Program-made: the position numbers and the translations under genes | Notes under the pieces: model-generated | The model's database searches: none | Seen by the model: the letters and a program-made list of their open reading frames with translations, nothing else | What the model was told of the DNA's origin: nothing | Source: Poteriospumella lacustris | Lineage: Eukaryota > Sar > Chrysophyceae > Chromulinales > Dinobryaceae | Length of the DNA: 64,000 bases | Assembly (NCBI GenBank): GCA_008000375.1 | Contig: SMOI01000179.1 | Location: 1-64,000 of the forward strand | Direction: 5' to 3' | Shown here: positions 9,274-19,249 of the stretch, piece by piece | Position numbering within the stretch: the stretch's first letter is position 1 | Layout: every line of letters begins with the position of its first letter

Positions 9274-11009
9274 ATGTCTGATCTCGCTTCGGTTCCATCG
9301 TCTGTTCCAACCATCAACGCTGATGCAGAGCCTTACCCCAAACTCACGGATGCCACAATTCAAGGGGCAGTGGCGTTATGGTGTATCGACCATCAGCAAG
9401 CTCTTGCGGTCTATGGCCCAATCGAGGACTGGGATGTCAGTGGTGTGACGCATATGACGCGTTTGTTTGAGGGGCAAAGGGATTTCAACGATGACATCAG
9501 TCGATGGGATGTGAGCCAAGTGAAGAGCATGTCACGTATGTTTTATGATGCATCGTCATTCAATCAGCCGTTGGGCAACTGGAATGTATCGCAAGTGACA
9601 AACATGTCTGGAACGTTTGCTGATACAACGTCGTTCAATCAACCGTTGGACAACTGGGACGTATCGCACGTGACAAACATGTCACATATGTTTGATAGTG
9701 CATCGTCATTCAATCAGTCGTTAGACAACTGGAATGTATTGCAGGTGACGAATATGACAGGTACTTTTGTTGCTGCAGCGTCCTTTAATCAGCCGTTGGG
9801 CAACTGGGATGTATCGCAAGTGACAAATATGTCGTATATGTTCTATTGTGCATCGTCGTTCAATCAGCCGTTGGACAACTGGGATGTATCGCAAGTGACA
9901 AACATGTCGTATATGTTCAAATGTACATCGTCGTTTAGTCAGCCGTTGGACAACTGGGACGTATCACAAGTGACAAACGTGTCAGATATGTTTCTTGCAT
10001 CGTCGACGGAGTACTCTTTGGGTTTCCTTAGTAGATGGCGAGCCACAAGAGCATCTGTCGTTGAAAATATTGTTTCTGGACATAGTGTGGGTTTGAAAGC
10101 TGTTGTCTCCGATGACGCTTATACTTGTTTGTCGCCGGTGTCGTCTCCTGAGGCTCGGGCGGCCATTAATAATGTCGACTGGTTTAAGGTTCCGTTGTCC
10201 CTATTACTACCCCATCTGTACGATCGCTTGCCTCTCGATCTCTGCCGCGAATACGGCACATGTTGTGGCAACCGCTCACCAACAGTACTATTCACAATGC
10301 AGCTGGTCAATGGTTCTGGGATGACGCCCATCGAAACGTCAGTGAGCGATTCGGGTTGATCGAACTCTGGGATGTGAGCCAGGTGACGAACATGGATCGA
10401 CTGTTCAAAAGTATGAACGTCATCGAGGATCTGTCTCGATGGGATGTGAGCAACGTACGATCGATGGCAGAGATGTTTGCTGGCTGTGAGCAGTTCAATC
10501 AGCCACTCGACTGTTGGGATGTGTCCAATGTGCGCTGTATGCGACGTATGTTCGCTGGCTGTGAGCTCTTCAACCAGGCGATTGGCAACTGGTCAGTGGG
10601 ACGTGTTGAAGACATGAGCGAGATGTTCTCAGACTGTAGCGCGTTCAATCAGCCGTTGGGTGACTGGGACGTATCGTCGGTGGTGGATATGCGGGGTATG
10701 TTCAGAAGGGCAGAGTGCTTCAATCAGGATGTGTCGGGGTGGTCGGTGGGTCGAGTGCGGAACATGAGCAATATGTGGTGTGATGCAAAGTCATTCAACC
10801 AGTCGTTGGTTGAGTGGGATGTATCACAAGTTCGAGCCATGGACGGTATGTTTCATGGAGCAGTATCGTTCAACCAGTCATTGTCCGAGTGGAATGTAGC
10901 AAAGCTGGTGACATGTCGGAGTATCGTCCTACGATCCGGGTTTACAGGGTCGTTGCTGATGTGGAATGCGGATTTGATTAAAAGTGCTGCTGATTCAGTG
11001 AATGAATGA
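9274..11009 (+). pseudogene. Type I DUF285 repeat gene broken by a 1-bp deletion
   Basis: The start ATG 9274 (MSDLASVPSSVPTI) is shared with the genes at 11481 and, inverted, 38773 and 50336. Module 1 is intact to the linker and the start of head 2 (DWFKVPLSLLLPHL). At about 10250 the conserved CGCGAGATACGG reads CGCGAATACGG. One base is missing, so the frame leaves DLCREIRHM and stops at 10359. The rest of head 2, seven repeats and the tail (SLLMWNADLI) continue in the frame of 10260-11009. No GT-AG pair that would repair this was found. It could be a recent mutation or an assembly error, since both halves are otherwise well kept. Confidence 0.75.
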
Positions 11010-11480
11010 TGGTCATAACCTGTCACCAGTGAGTGTATAGTGTCCCAATTCGGGTGAACGACGGAAATGACGACGACAGCGACAGTGCGACTCCTTCTTT
11101 TGATACGATAATCCCTGTGCTCTTCAATGACCGACGGTTCTGTAACAGTGAAAGGAGCCCATGTGGCCCCTCCTCCCTCCACCTTCCCGACCAATGACGT
11201 TACCTTTACACTGTTTTCATAGTACTGACTCTAACGGCCCACTTTTCGGCAACTTTTTTTCACGTTTTCCCCACAAAATCTTGCAAAGAAATAGCGAATC
11301 CACATTCTTTTGTTCATTCGTTTTCAGCGAAGCAAACGAACAAGGATAGTTGACTGAGCATCGTTTGCTGCGTCAGAGGTCCGCTTCCAAGTCAAAGTAG
11401 CCCTCTCCTTCTTTCATTCCGAGTTGTTCACATCGAGAGGTATTCCACCTCCACACCCACAAACAGAGCAACACAAGAAG
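11010..11480. other. Intergenic with 5' flank of the gene at 11481
   Basis: The first 130 bp (TTTTGATACGATAATCCCTG and CTTCAATGACCGACGG) match the stretch after the gene at 5602. The rest holds no recognised gene. A CATCGAGAGGTATTCCACCT element at 11432 reappears inverted at about 38815-38835, upstream of the start at 38773. Confidence 0.5.
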
Positions 11481-13475
11481 ATGTCTGATCTCGCTTCTGT
11501 TCCATCGTCTGTACCCACCATCAATGCTGATGCAGAGCCTTACCCCCACCTCACAGATGTCACAATTCAAGGGGCGGTGGCGTTATGGTGTGTCGACCGT
11601 CAGCAAGCTCTTGCGGTCTATGGTCCAATCGAGGACTGGGATGTCAGCAAAGTGACGAATATGTCGCGATTGTTTGAGGGGCAAAAGGAGTTCAACGACG
11701 ACATCAGTCGATGGGATGTGAGCCACGTGACGAACATGTCACATATGTTTTATCGTACCGAATCGTTCGATCAGCCGTTAAACAACTGGAATGTATCGCA
11801 AGTGACAAACATGTCGTCTATGTTCAATGGCACCTGGACATTCAATCAGCCGTTGGACAACTGGAATGTATCGCAAATGACGAACATGTCGTCTATGTTC
11901 AATGGCACCTGGGCATTCGATCAACCGCTGGACAACTGGGATGTCTCACGGGTGACGAACATGTCGAGAATGTTTGGGGACACACAGAAATTCAATCAAC
12001 CACTGGCCAATTGGAATGTCTCGTCGGTGACGAATATGTCGAAAATGTTCTGTGGTACGCATGCATTTAATCAGTCATTGGGCGACTGGAATGTATCGCG
12101 AGTGATCGACATGTCGTATATGTTTCATGGTGCACGGTGTTTCAATCAGTCAGTGAACAAATGGAACACACATAGTGTTTCAAATATGTCAAATATGTTC
12201 CGTGGTGCACCGACGTTTAATCAGCCGTTGGGCGAATGGGATGTTTCGAAGGTGTCGGATATGTCACATATGTTTTATTATGCATCTGAATTCAATCAGC
12301 CGTTGAACAACTGGGATGTATCGCATGTGACAAACATGTCACATATGTTTGATTTTGCATCATCATTCAATCAGCCGTTAATCAACTGGGACGTATCATC
12401 TATGTTTGACAGGACATCGTCATCTAATCAGTCGTTGGACAATTTGGCCATATCGTCGGTAGCGAACATATCGGTGGGTGATGTGACTCCTAGGACATCG
12501 GTTACTGTTTCTTCTGTGGTTCAAGGTCCGGCGCCTCAGAAGGCCGACATGAATAATGTCAACTGGTGTGAAGTTCCGTTGTCACTATTACTACCCCATC
12601 TGTACGATTGCTTGCCGCTTGATCTTTGCCGCGAAATACGACAGATGTTGTGGCAGCCGCTCACCGACAGTACTATTCACGATGCAGCTCGTCGATGGTT
12701 CTGGAATCGACAAGTCTGCGCGCAATTCGGGTTGATCGAACTCTGGGATGTCAGCCAGGTGACGAACATGGATCGACTGTTCAAAAGTATGAACGTCATC
12801 GGAGATCTGTCTCGATGGGATGTGAGCAACGTACGATCGATGGCAGAGATGTTTGCCTTGTCAAAGATAATTAACAGCGCGATCAGTGACTGGAATGTGA
12901 GTCAGGTGACCGACATGGGAGGCATGTTCCATGGCTGTTCGCGATTCAATCTTCCACTCGACCGTTGGGACGTGTCCAATGTCCGCTCTATGCGACGGAT
13001 GTTCTCCTTCTGTAAGCAGTTCAACCAGGCGATTGGCAACTGGTCGGTGGGGCGTGTCGAAGACATTAGCCGCATGTTCTGTGGATGTGACGTGTTCAAT
13101 CAGCCGTTGGGTAATTGGAACGTGTCTTCGGTGGTGGATATGCGGGGTATGTTCAGTATGGCGAAGGTGTACGACCAGGATGTGTCGGGTTGGTCGGTGG
13201 GTCGTGTGCGGAACATGAGTAGAATGTTTAGTGGGGCGGCATCGTTCAACCAGTCGCTGTCTCAGTGGGATGTGTCGCAAGTGAGAGCGATGGACGGTAT
13301 GTTTTACTGGGCAATGTCATTTAACCAGTCGCTGTCCGAGTGGGTTGTGAGAGAGCTGGTGACATGCAAAGGTATAGTGCGAGGATCCAGGTTTACAGGG
13401 TCGTTGTTGATGTGGGATGTGGAATTGGTTGTGAGTATGTGTACCACCCTTGGAGATGTGGAATATCTCGTGTAA
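11481..13475 (+). CDS. Two-module DUF285/BspA-like repeat protein (type I), 664 aa
   Basis: ATG 11481 (MSDLASVPSS) is chosen because the same N-terminus and the preceding CAAGAAG recur in paralogues; the frame open upstream has only non-ATG starts. Head 1 (LTDVTIQGAVALWC) is followed by about twelve repeats, one of them unusual (SVNKWNTHSVSNMSNMF) and the last shortened (INWDVSSMFDRTSSSNQ). The linker reads VGDVTPRTSVTVSSV. Head 2 (NWCEVPLSLLLPHL, AQFGLIELWDV) is followed by about eight repeats and the tail. The gene at 45348-47348 shares both the odd NKWDTK repeat and the VGDVTPRAS linker, and 34228-35982 shares the linker, which marks these as one subfamily. The C-terminus diverges after VELVVSM. 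Confidence 0.87.
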   Translation: MSDLASVPSSVPTINADAEPYPHLTDVTIQGAVALWCVDRQQALAVYGPIEDWDVSKVTNMSRLFEGQKEFNDDISRWDVSHVTNMSHMFYRTESFDQPLNNWNVSQVTNMSSMFNGTWTFNQPLDNWNVSQMTNMSSMFNGTWAFDQPLDNWDVSRVTNMSRMFGDTQKFNQPLANWNVSSVTNMSKMFCGTHAFNQSLGDWNVSRVIDMSYMFHGARCFNQSVNKWNTHSVSNMSNMFRGAPTFNQPLGEWDVSKVSDMSHMFYYASEFNQPLNNWDVSHVTNMSHMFDFASSFNQPLINWDVSSMFDRTSSSNQSLDNLAISSVANISVGDVTPRTSVTVSSVVQGPAPQKADMNNVNWCEVPLSLLLPHLYDCLPLDLCREIRQMLWQPLTDSTIHDAARRWFWNRQVCAQFGLIELWDVSQVTNMDRLFKSMNVIGDLSRWDVSNVRSMAEMFALSKIINSAISDWNVSQVTDMGGMFHGCSRFNLPLDRWDVSNVRSMRRMFSFCKQFNQAIGNWSVGRVEDISRMFCGCDVFNQPLGNWNVSSVVDMRGMFSMAKVYDQDVSGWSVGRVRNMSRMFSGAASFNQSLSQWDVSQVRAMDGMFYWAMSFNQSLSEWVVRELVTCKGIVRGSRFTGSLLMWDVELVVSMCTTLGDVEYLV

Positions 13476-14310
13476 GAAGACAAGGATCTTTGTAGTTCGC
13501 AAACAGTATCCTCATTCAACCAGATATAGGAAACATCATTCGTTTCGCTTCACCGTTGGTGACCTTGATAGACGAAATCTGTCATCGATTGTCACATGAT
13601 ATCGGTCGAGATTTTCGATAGAGGTTGTGGCCCGACAGTACCATGGAGAGTGCCGCGCATGCCTGAGTGAGTGTGACACGGATACACAACAACCAACACG
13701 TGCACACGGTTTTGGATTGATATGAGCAACTGGGATGTGAGCCATGTGACGGACACGGATTGCTTGTTTGCGTTACCGGTCATGGCATGATGTTAGCAAC
13801 GTACAGTCGATGAGTCTACATGTTCGCTGGTGGGAAGTCGTTCGACCCATTCAACGAGCGATAGGTAACTGGGAAGGTGAGCTGGATAGCTGTCTTGTTG
13901 GCATGCGCAAGTCATCTTCGATTCTCTTACGTCCTCTTCCTGTTTGCTCTCCCCTACCGCTTCACTTTCTCCAACCCCGTTGCTCTGTTCAATCTAGGTC
14001 GTAAGTCTCGTCGATAATGTAAATCCTCCATCTCTTCGTGCTCCTCGGTTGTTGGAGGCTCCAGTTCAAAGTGAAACAGGAGGCCATTTCATTTGTTTCA
14101 TTTTCTATCCCCACCCTCATGACCTCACCCATCGATCATCTTCTCACCCATATCGAAGAAAGGTTTTACTTCCCCCCACCACCACCACCACCACTCGTCT
14201 TAGTAATCGTACCTTGCGCATTCTTAACTCTGTGAGCAGGACATCGCTTCGAGCTTCGTGTGCATGGAGCCCGATCGCCATGGAGCCCACTACCCCAGCT
14301 CGTAAAAGGA
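13476..14310 (+). pseudogene. Decayed DUF285 fragments and intergenic sequence
   Basis: At 13720-13880 broken plus-strand sequence resembles a second-head repeat series (SNWDVSHVTDTDCLF, then NVQSMSLHVRWWEV, RAIGNWE). Inverted equivalents are at 33400-33620 and 44580-44760. Around 13490-13560 the CTCATTCAACCAGATA piece matches the GGTTGAACGAGGAT sequence near 33820 and 33910. From 13960 to 14310 nothing is recognised beyond a CCACCACC run at 14177. Confidence 0.55.
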
Positions 14311-14801
14311 AAACTCGCTAAAGTTTGATGTGTCGATCAACTCCAGCAATGGCCACACTGTACATACAACTTACTTGTAGGACACTGTTAACGGTACATT
14401 GTGCATGGAGCGGTTGACCTCTGCTGATTTGCGAAACGCCTTGACCTTCGGCTTTCTCGAGGGACGTTGTATCGAGGGACGTTGTATCGAGGGACGTTGC
14501 TGTTTTCATGTTTCATGTCCTTATCTCCATCCATTTGCCACACACCGATGCCTTCTCGCGGTGGATCAGGTTCACAATGGAAAATGAGGTCATTTCTGTC
14601 ACCAGATGATTTGAATATAATCGATTCGATTTGGACGATGACATTCAACCGGAGAAAAAATATGGGTGGAGCGACAGCAGCGTAACGGAATAGTGAGTAG
14701 AGCTGAGCGCAAGGGTATCCAGCTTCAGGATCGATGATGGAAGGTAACCAGACAAGATGAGTGGAATCACTCACGGAGATAAACGACTGTCTTCGTTTCA
14801 C
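14310..14801 (-). repeat. R1 block, copy 1 (minus), with small conserved ORF
   Basis: Block shared with about 29800-30290, 32750-33270 and 44033-44440. The core includes CTGGTGACAGAAATGACCTC, CCATTGTGAACCTGATCCAC and a 15-bp tandem repeat (CGTCCCTCGATACAA), here three units at 14458-14505. On minus, 14509-14318 is a 63-codon frame beginning MKTATSLDTTSLDTT, where the tandem encodes SLDTT. The frame is kept in some copies and broken in others. It may be a small gene, a non-coding element or a degraded transposon. Confidence 0.6.
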
Positions 14802-15180
14802 AGCATTTCGCGGTCAATAGCTGCCAATTTCCAATCGTTGATGGGGTAGTGCCCGTCAAATAGTTGGCGCATATTTTCCTACGATGTGGTACACCACGAT
14901 GACTTTTCGTTCTGATGAGTAATTCTTTCAATCTTTTGACTTGGTGGATTAGAGAAGCATGGTTCCGGTACATTATGCCTGGCCAACTGCATTTGAAGAC
15001 TCCTCGATAGTACATAAAAAGTCTTTTTAGATGTAAGTATAACGCGGAGTAATGATTCATTGTGTACAATAGTCTGAGCACTGATTTCGGACGACAACTC
15101 CACTTGTTGACACATGGAACAATCAGGACTGGAGATACATCGCGTTCGTTTTCACATCACTTTTTCAGGACCTCTTGAAG
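14802..15180. other. 5' flank of the gene at 15181
   Basis: No gene seen. The stretch matches 32472-32760 in inverse orientation, including CACAGCATTTCGCGGTCAATAG-like sequence and TTTTTCAGGACCTCTTGAAG immediately before the start, so it belongs to the inverted duplication. Confidence 0.6.
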
Positions 15181-16965
15181 ATGACAACCAAGAACATCCA
15201 CACTGATACGGATATCCACGACGCTGTGCGTCTTTGGTGCAACAACCAACCTGAAGCAGAACAACGATTTGGCCACATCAGCACATGGGACACAAGTTCG
15301 GTGACCAATATGAATCGACTCTTTTTCGGGCTAAAAGACTTCAACGAGGATATTTCACAGTGGGATGTGGGCCAAGTCACAAACATGTGGGGAATGTTTA
15401 TGGGAGCATCATCGTTCAACCAGCCGTTGCGGACATGGAATGTGGGCCAAGTCACAAACATGAGGAGCATGTTCAATGGAGCATTGTCGTTCAACCAGCC
15501 ATTGTCGACATGGAATGTGGGCCAAGTCACAACCATGCAGGGAATGTTTGAAGAATCGTCGTCATTCAATCAACCGTTGTCGACATGGAATGTCGGACAA
15601 GTCACAGACATGACGAGCATGTTCTGTGAAGCGTCGTCGTTCAATCAACCGTTGTCGACATGGAATGTCGACCAAGTCACGCACATGGTTTTCATGTTTA
15701 ATGGAGCCTCATCGTTCAACCAACCGTTGTCGACATGGAATGTCGACCAAATAACTCACATGGTTTGCATGTTTAAGGGAGCGTCGGCGTTCAACCAACC
15801 GTTGTCGACATGGAATGTGGGTCAAGTCACAAACATGGTTTGCATGTTTTGTGAAGCTTCGTCGTTCAACCAGCCGCTGTCGACTTGGAAGGTGGACCAA
15901 GTGACAACCACGGGTAGCATGTTTAATTTAGCTTCGTCATTCAACCAGCCGTTGTCATCCTGGAATGTTGGCCAAGTCACGGATATGCAAGGCATGTTTA
16001 GTGGAGCGTCGTCGTTCAACCAACCGTTGTTGACATGGGATGTGGGTCAAGTCACAACCATGGTTGACATGTTCAATGGAGCATTGTCGTTCAACCAACC
16101 GTTGTCAACGTGGGATGTGGGCCAAGTCACAAACATGGTTTGCATGTTTTGTGAAGCTTCGTCGTTCAACCAGCCGTTGTCGACGTGGAAGGTGGACCAA
16201 GTGACAACTATGCAAGGCATGTTCGATGGAGCTTCATCATTCAACCAGCCGTTGTCGTCATGGGATGTGGGCCAAGTTTTAGACATGGGAGCCATGTTTA
16301 ATCGAGCGTCCTCGTTTAACCAGCCTTTGTCGACGTGGAATGTCGGCCAAGTCACAAACATGTGGAGCATGTTTGAAGGAGCGTCGTCGTTCAACCAGCC
16401 GTTGTTGACGTGGGATGTAGGCCAAGTCACAACTATGTTCAGCATGTTTAGCGGAGCGTCCGCGTTCAATCAGCCGTTGTCGATGTGGGACGTGAGTCAA
16501 GTCACAAATATGGGGTGCATGTTTTGGGGAGCATCGTTGTTCAACCAGCCGTTGTCGACATGGGATGTGGGTCAAGTCACAAACATGTGGAGAATGTTTT
16601 GGGGAGCGTCATCGTTTAACCAGCCGTTGTCGACATGGAATGTTGGCCAAGTCACAGACATGGGTGGCATGTTTTGGGGAGCTTCGTCGTTCAATCAGCC
16701 GTTGTCGACATGGAATGTGAGCCGAGTCACGATCATGTGGGAGTTGTTTCGAGCTGCGACATCATTCAATCAGCCGTTGGCGGCATGGAATGTGGGGCAA
16801 GTCACGGACATGCGAAGCATGTTCATGGATGCTTCCTCGTTCAACCAGCCGTTATCGACATGGGATGTTGGTCACGTCACAAAAATGGGGGCCATGTTCA
16901 GTGGAGCGTCGTCGTTCAACCAGTCGTTATCAACATGGAATGTGGACGAAGGTGCGATTTTGTAA
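15181..16965 (+). CDS. Single-module DUF285 repeat protein (type II), 594 aa
   Basis: ATG 15181 (MTTKNIHTDTDIHDAV) is the first ATG in frame and is shared with two paralogues. A short head (VRLWCNNQPEAEQRFGHI, STWDTSSVTNMNRLFFG) is followed by one FNEDISQW repeat and 21 repeats of the FNQPLSTWNV-GQVTNM kind, each exactly 25 residues. There is no second module. It ends abruptly after STWNVDEGAIL. Compared with the relative at 27691-29505 it lacks a C-terminal domain of about 130 residues, whose decayed remains lie just downstream (16966-17360). The inverted copy at 30762-32471 has one repeat fewer and an identical C-terminal part. No signal peptide is seen. The regular repeats predict a long solenoid. 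Confidence 0.88.
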   Translation: MTTKNIHTDTDIHDAVRLWCNNQPEAEQRFGHISTWDTSSVTNMNRLFFGLKDFNEDISQWDVGQVTNMWGMFMGASSFNQPLRTWNVGQVTNMRSMFNGALSFNQPLSTWNVGQVTTMQGMFEESSSFNQPLSTWNVGQVTDMTSMFCEASSFNQPLSTWNVDQVTHMVFMFNGASSFNQPLSTWNVDQITHMVCMFKGASAFNQPLSTWNVGQVTNMVCMFCEASSFNQPLSTWKVDQVTTTGSMFNLASSFNQPLSSWNVGQVTDMQGMFSGASSFNQPLLTWDVGQVTTMVDMFNGALSFNQPLSTWDVGQVTNMVCMFCEASSFNQPLSTWKVDQVTTMQGMFDGASSFNQPLSSWDVGQVLDMGAMFNRASSFNQPLSTWNVGQVTNMWSMFEGASSFNQPLLTWDVGQVTTMFSMFSGASAFNQPLSMWDVSQVTNMGCMFWGASLFNQPLSTWDVGQVTNMWRMFWGASSFNQPLSTWNVGQVTDMGGMFWGASSFNQPLSTWNVSRVTIMWELFRAATSFNQPLAAWNVGQVTDMRSMFMDASSFNQPLSTWDVGHVTKMGAMFSGASSFNQSLSTWNVDEGAIL

Positions 16966-17360
16966 GGTTTGGTAGCAGGTGTTATTTTGTTAAGTTCCGA
17001 TTTTGATTTAAGTCACGTCCATTGCGGTGGCCCTGCGTGACGAACATGTCAAAGAGGGGGTGATAAAGGACTGTGTCACAGTTGTGTTTAATGATGACTT
17101 TTATTCGCTGGGAATTGGAATGCTTCTTGTGATACATAAGTATATGTTGCGTTTGATGTGGCGTATTCTTAGGTCTGCTGGCTGTATCTAATGCCAGCGA
17201 ACGAGGTTGATGCTGGTGTGTGCCGACGATGACTCATGTCGTTACGCTATTGCGCCATGGGCTAGGTATCACTGACGCATCTGACGTTCTGATCGACGCG
17301 TCCGACCGGCGCTTGGAAGACACGCTCGCATCGATCTCTATTCAGTAGCCGCCGTCGTAA
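16966..17360 (+). pseudogene. Decayed C-terminal domain of the type II DUF285 gene
   Basis: Reading across frames gives ALRDEHVKEGVIKDCV, FNDDFYSLGIGM, then LGITDASDVLIDAS and RRLEDTLASI. These match the intact C-terminus at 27691-28130 (ALTLRDDHAIEEFVKDFV, FNDDVESLGIAM, LGITDASDVL, RRLEDTLAQI). Stops and indels separate the pieces from the gene at 15181. The inverted copy at 30370-30761 carries the same broken sequence, so the truncation predates the duplication. Confidence 0.8.
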
Positions 17361-17374
17361 TGCTACCCAAGCCA

Positions 17375-17880
17375 AAACCGCGGAAGGCCTCCACCCCAAG
17401 AGGAAAAGGAAAACGTGTGTTCGAACATCAACGTCTATGAAAACACAGGTGATGTTTTTGATGCCGTTTCAGTGTCAGTAGCCGTAGACTCGCTGGCTGT
17501 ACATACCTCCCGCATTGGTTCAGAGAGGGAGCATCTCGGATCCCAGAGTATTTCGCGAGGCTCCTGCTCTCCCGTCGTCTAATTATACGACGGACCTGAC
17601 TTTGACTGCAGTCCTCGCACAGATGCAGGCGATGATCGATGAGCTTCGAGCCCGGGTGGCAGGGCTACAGCGAGCTGTCGTTGACGCAGGATTGGTACCA
17701 TTGTCTATCTGGAGCGCAGATAGCAACTCCGGGCAGGCTCGTCTTAGACAGGGTTCTACACTAATTGACCAGCCATCACCAACAGACTGTGGACATCAGC
17801 GTGCAAGACATCCTTCCCGCCCAAACCGTTCGACTACACACTGTGGTCAATCGAATCTTACATTGTCTTGATGTGGAGAA
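17375..17880 (+). pseudogene. Fragment of an unrecognised gene with a coiled-coil segment
   Basis: In pieces the plus strand reads KENVCSN-like sequence, SVAVDSLAVHTSRIGSERE, then in another frame EAPALPSS and LTAVLAQMQAMIDELRARV, the last a likely coiled coil. The inverted copy at 26744-27236 has the same frame change, and neither has an ATG-led frame. I do not recognise the family. It may be two exons with unseen splice sites or an inherited pseudogene. Confidence 0.4.
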
Positions 17881-18860
17881 AGGTAGGCCATCTGAGTGCA
17901 CTCTCGGGGTATACCTCGCCCACCGCGACGATTCTACAACTTCTTCCGTCAGTCGCCGCCACCCGTTCCGACTCGAAAATATCAAACAAACAAGGGAAAA
18001 CACAACAATATATTTCATGCATACATGTACATCCAAATCTGTCCGTATTGTTCCCATGTGTCTCCAACCAGGCATATCAGCGAGTGGCCACACCCGATCC
18101 CCACTAAAGGCACCCTACCCGAGTCGGAAAATCAAGGAAAACCGAGGAAAAACATACAACCCCATTTGATATATGCAGGTACATCCATAACTGCAGAAGC
18201 AGTGCCGCATACCGTCTCCTTGACCGCGTTTGACCTCGAAATATGACGAAAACGTTGGTTTGAGCAAAGCCCACTCACATTTCCCCCGTCCACACAACCC
18301 TCTTTCCGATACCGTCCCAACGGCGCCCAAGAAAAACCATCTACCAGTTATATGCATAGATTGCAATGTTGTTTGGTGACGACAAAAGGGAACACACTCC
18401 ATTGCGTGCGTTCGTATACTGGCCCTCTGTACAACGACAATGACTTTCTCCGATATTATCAGAACGGAAAATGGTAGAAAATGCAGCTCACTCGCAAAAA
18501 CTATCTGAGAGTGGATTCATGACCCGAGATAAACCTTTTCTTTCAGCTCCAACCCAGCATGTTCCCTTCAGAATGATGTATAAACGTCAGAAGTCAAACA
18601 ACCAAAGATTGCCGACCCGATAAATAGTGAAATTTATGGAGTAAATGGCCCGATTTCAAGCGTTTATATCTTTAACTGTGTCTCATGTACACCGTTCATG
18701 CTCGATTGGGCTCAGGACTACCTCTGATATTTGCGATGTAATCCATAAGTCTGATAGTTCTACAGTATGTCGATCCGACACCAGCAGGACTCAAAGAAAC
18801 GATCATCATCATGTCACTGTTGCTGTCGCCGTCATCATGTTTCACACGTTCACACGAACA
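17880..18860. repeat. R3 block, copy A (direct)
   Basis: Conserved block with CATCTGAGTGCACTCTCGGG at its left, GAAAATCAAGGAAAACCGAG in the middle and GTACACCGTTCATGCTCGAT near the right. A diverged direct copy lies at 22080-22780 and an inverted copy at 25740-26700. Overlapping frames on both strands have no ATG-led family and look like chance. It flanks the gene at 19250 on the left, with copy B on the right. Confidence 0.75.
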
Positions 18861-19249
18861 CACGAAACGAACCTGTACCATAGCAAATGTAATCAATTAT
18901 CGTAAATATCACACACTTCAAGTCACCTATTTGTACAATGCGCTCACCACTTCCCTCGGTTTGGATTTTTCAAGAGGATTTGCGGATTTGCAGTACTTGT
19001 ATATTGTTATGGTATACTATAGTATTTGTATAGCTCTGCCGCCGTCAGTTGCATCTTTTTCGTCGATCGCTTCTTCTGGCTCTTCTTTTTTTCATTTTTC
19101 ACGTCCTCGATCCACCATCCTCATTCGTGAAGTGCCCCCCCCTCCTCCCTCTTCACCTGTCACCGCCATCACCATCGCCACCACCACCTGTCAACGTCGT
19201 TCTTCCAACCCTATCTGTCGAAAACGCGATTTCCCAAGAAGCCACTCAA
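18861..19249. other. Pyrimidine-rich leader of the gene at 19250
   Basis: No separate gene. The last 200 bp before ATG 19250 are rich in C and T (CCCCCCCCTCCTCCCTCTTC, CCACCACCACC). An open frame continues upstream to 19049 and would encode a hydrophobic segment (LLLALLFFIFHVL), but it begins with TTG and no ATG is available. A signal peptide would therefore need non-ATG initiation or an upstream exon. Confidence 0.5.

Noticed and set aside
15181-16965. CRISPR-like or simple tandem DNA repeat at the 75-bp periodicity
   Set aside because: The 75-bp period is the codon image of the 25-residue protein repeat, with synonymous variation and no spacer structure.
17776-18402. Protein-coding genes in the R3 blocks (17776-18402 and 26155-26694)
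   Set aside because: Several overlapping frames exist on both strands in copies A and C, but copy B, which is more diverged, does not keep them. No start context or recognisable domain is present.
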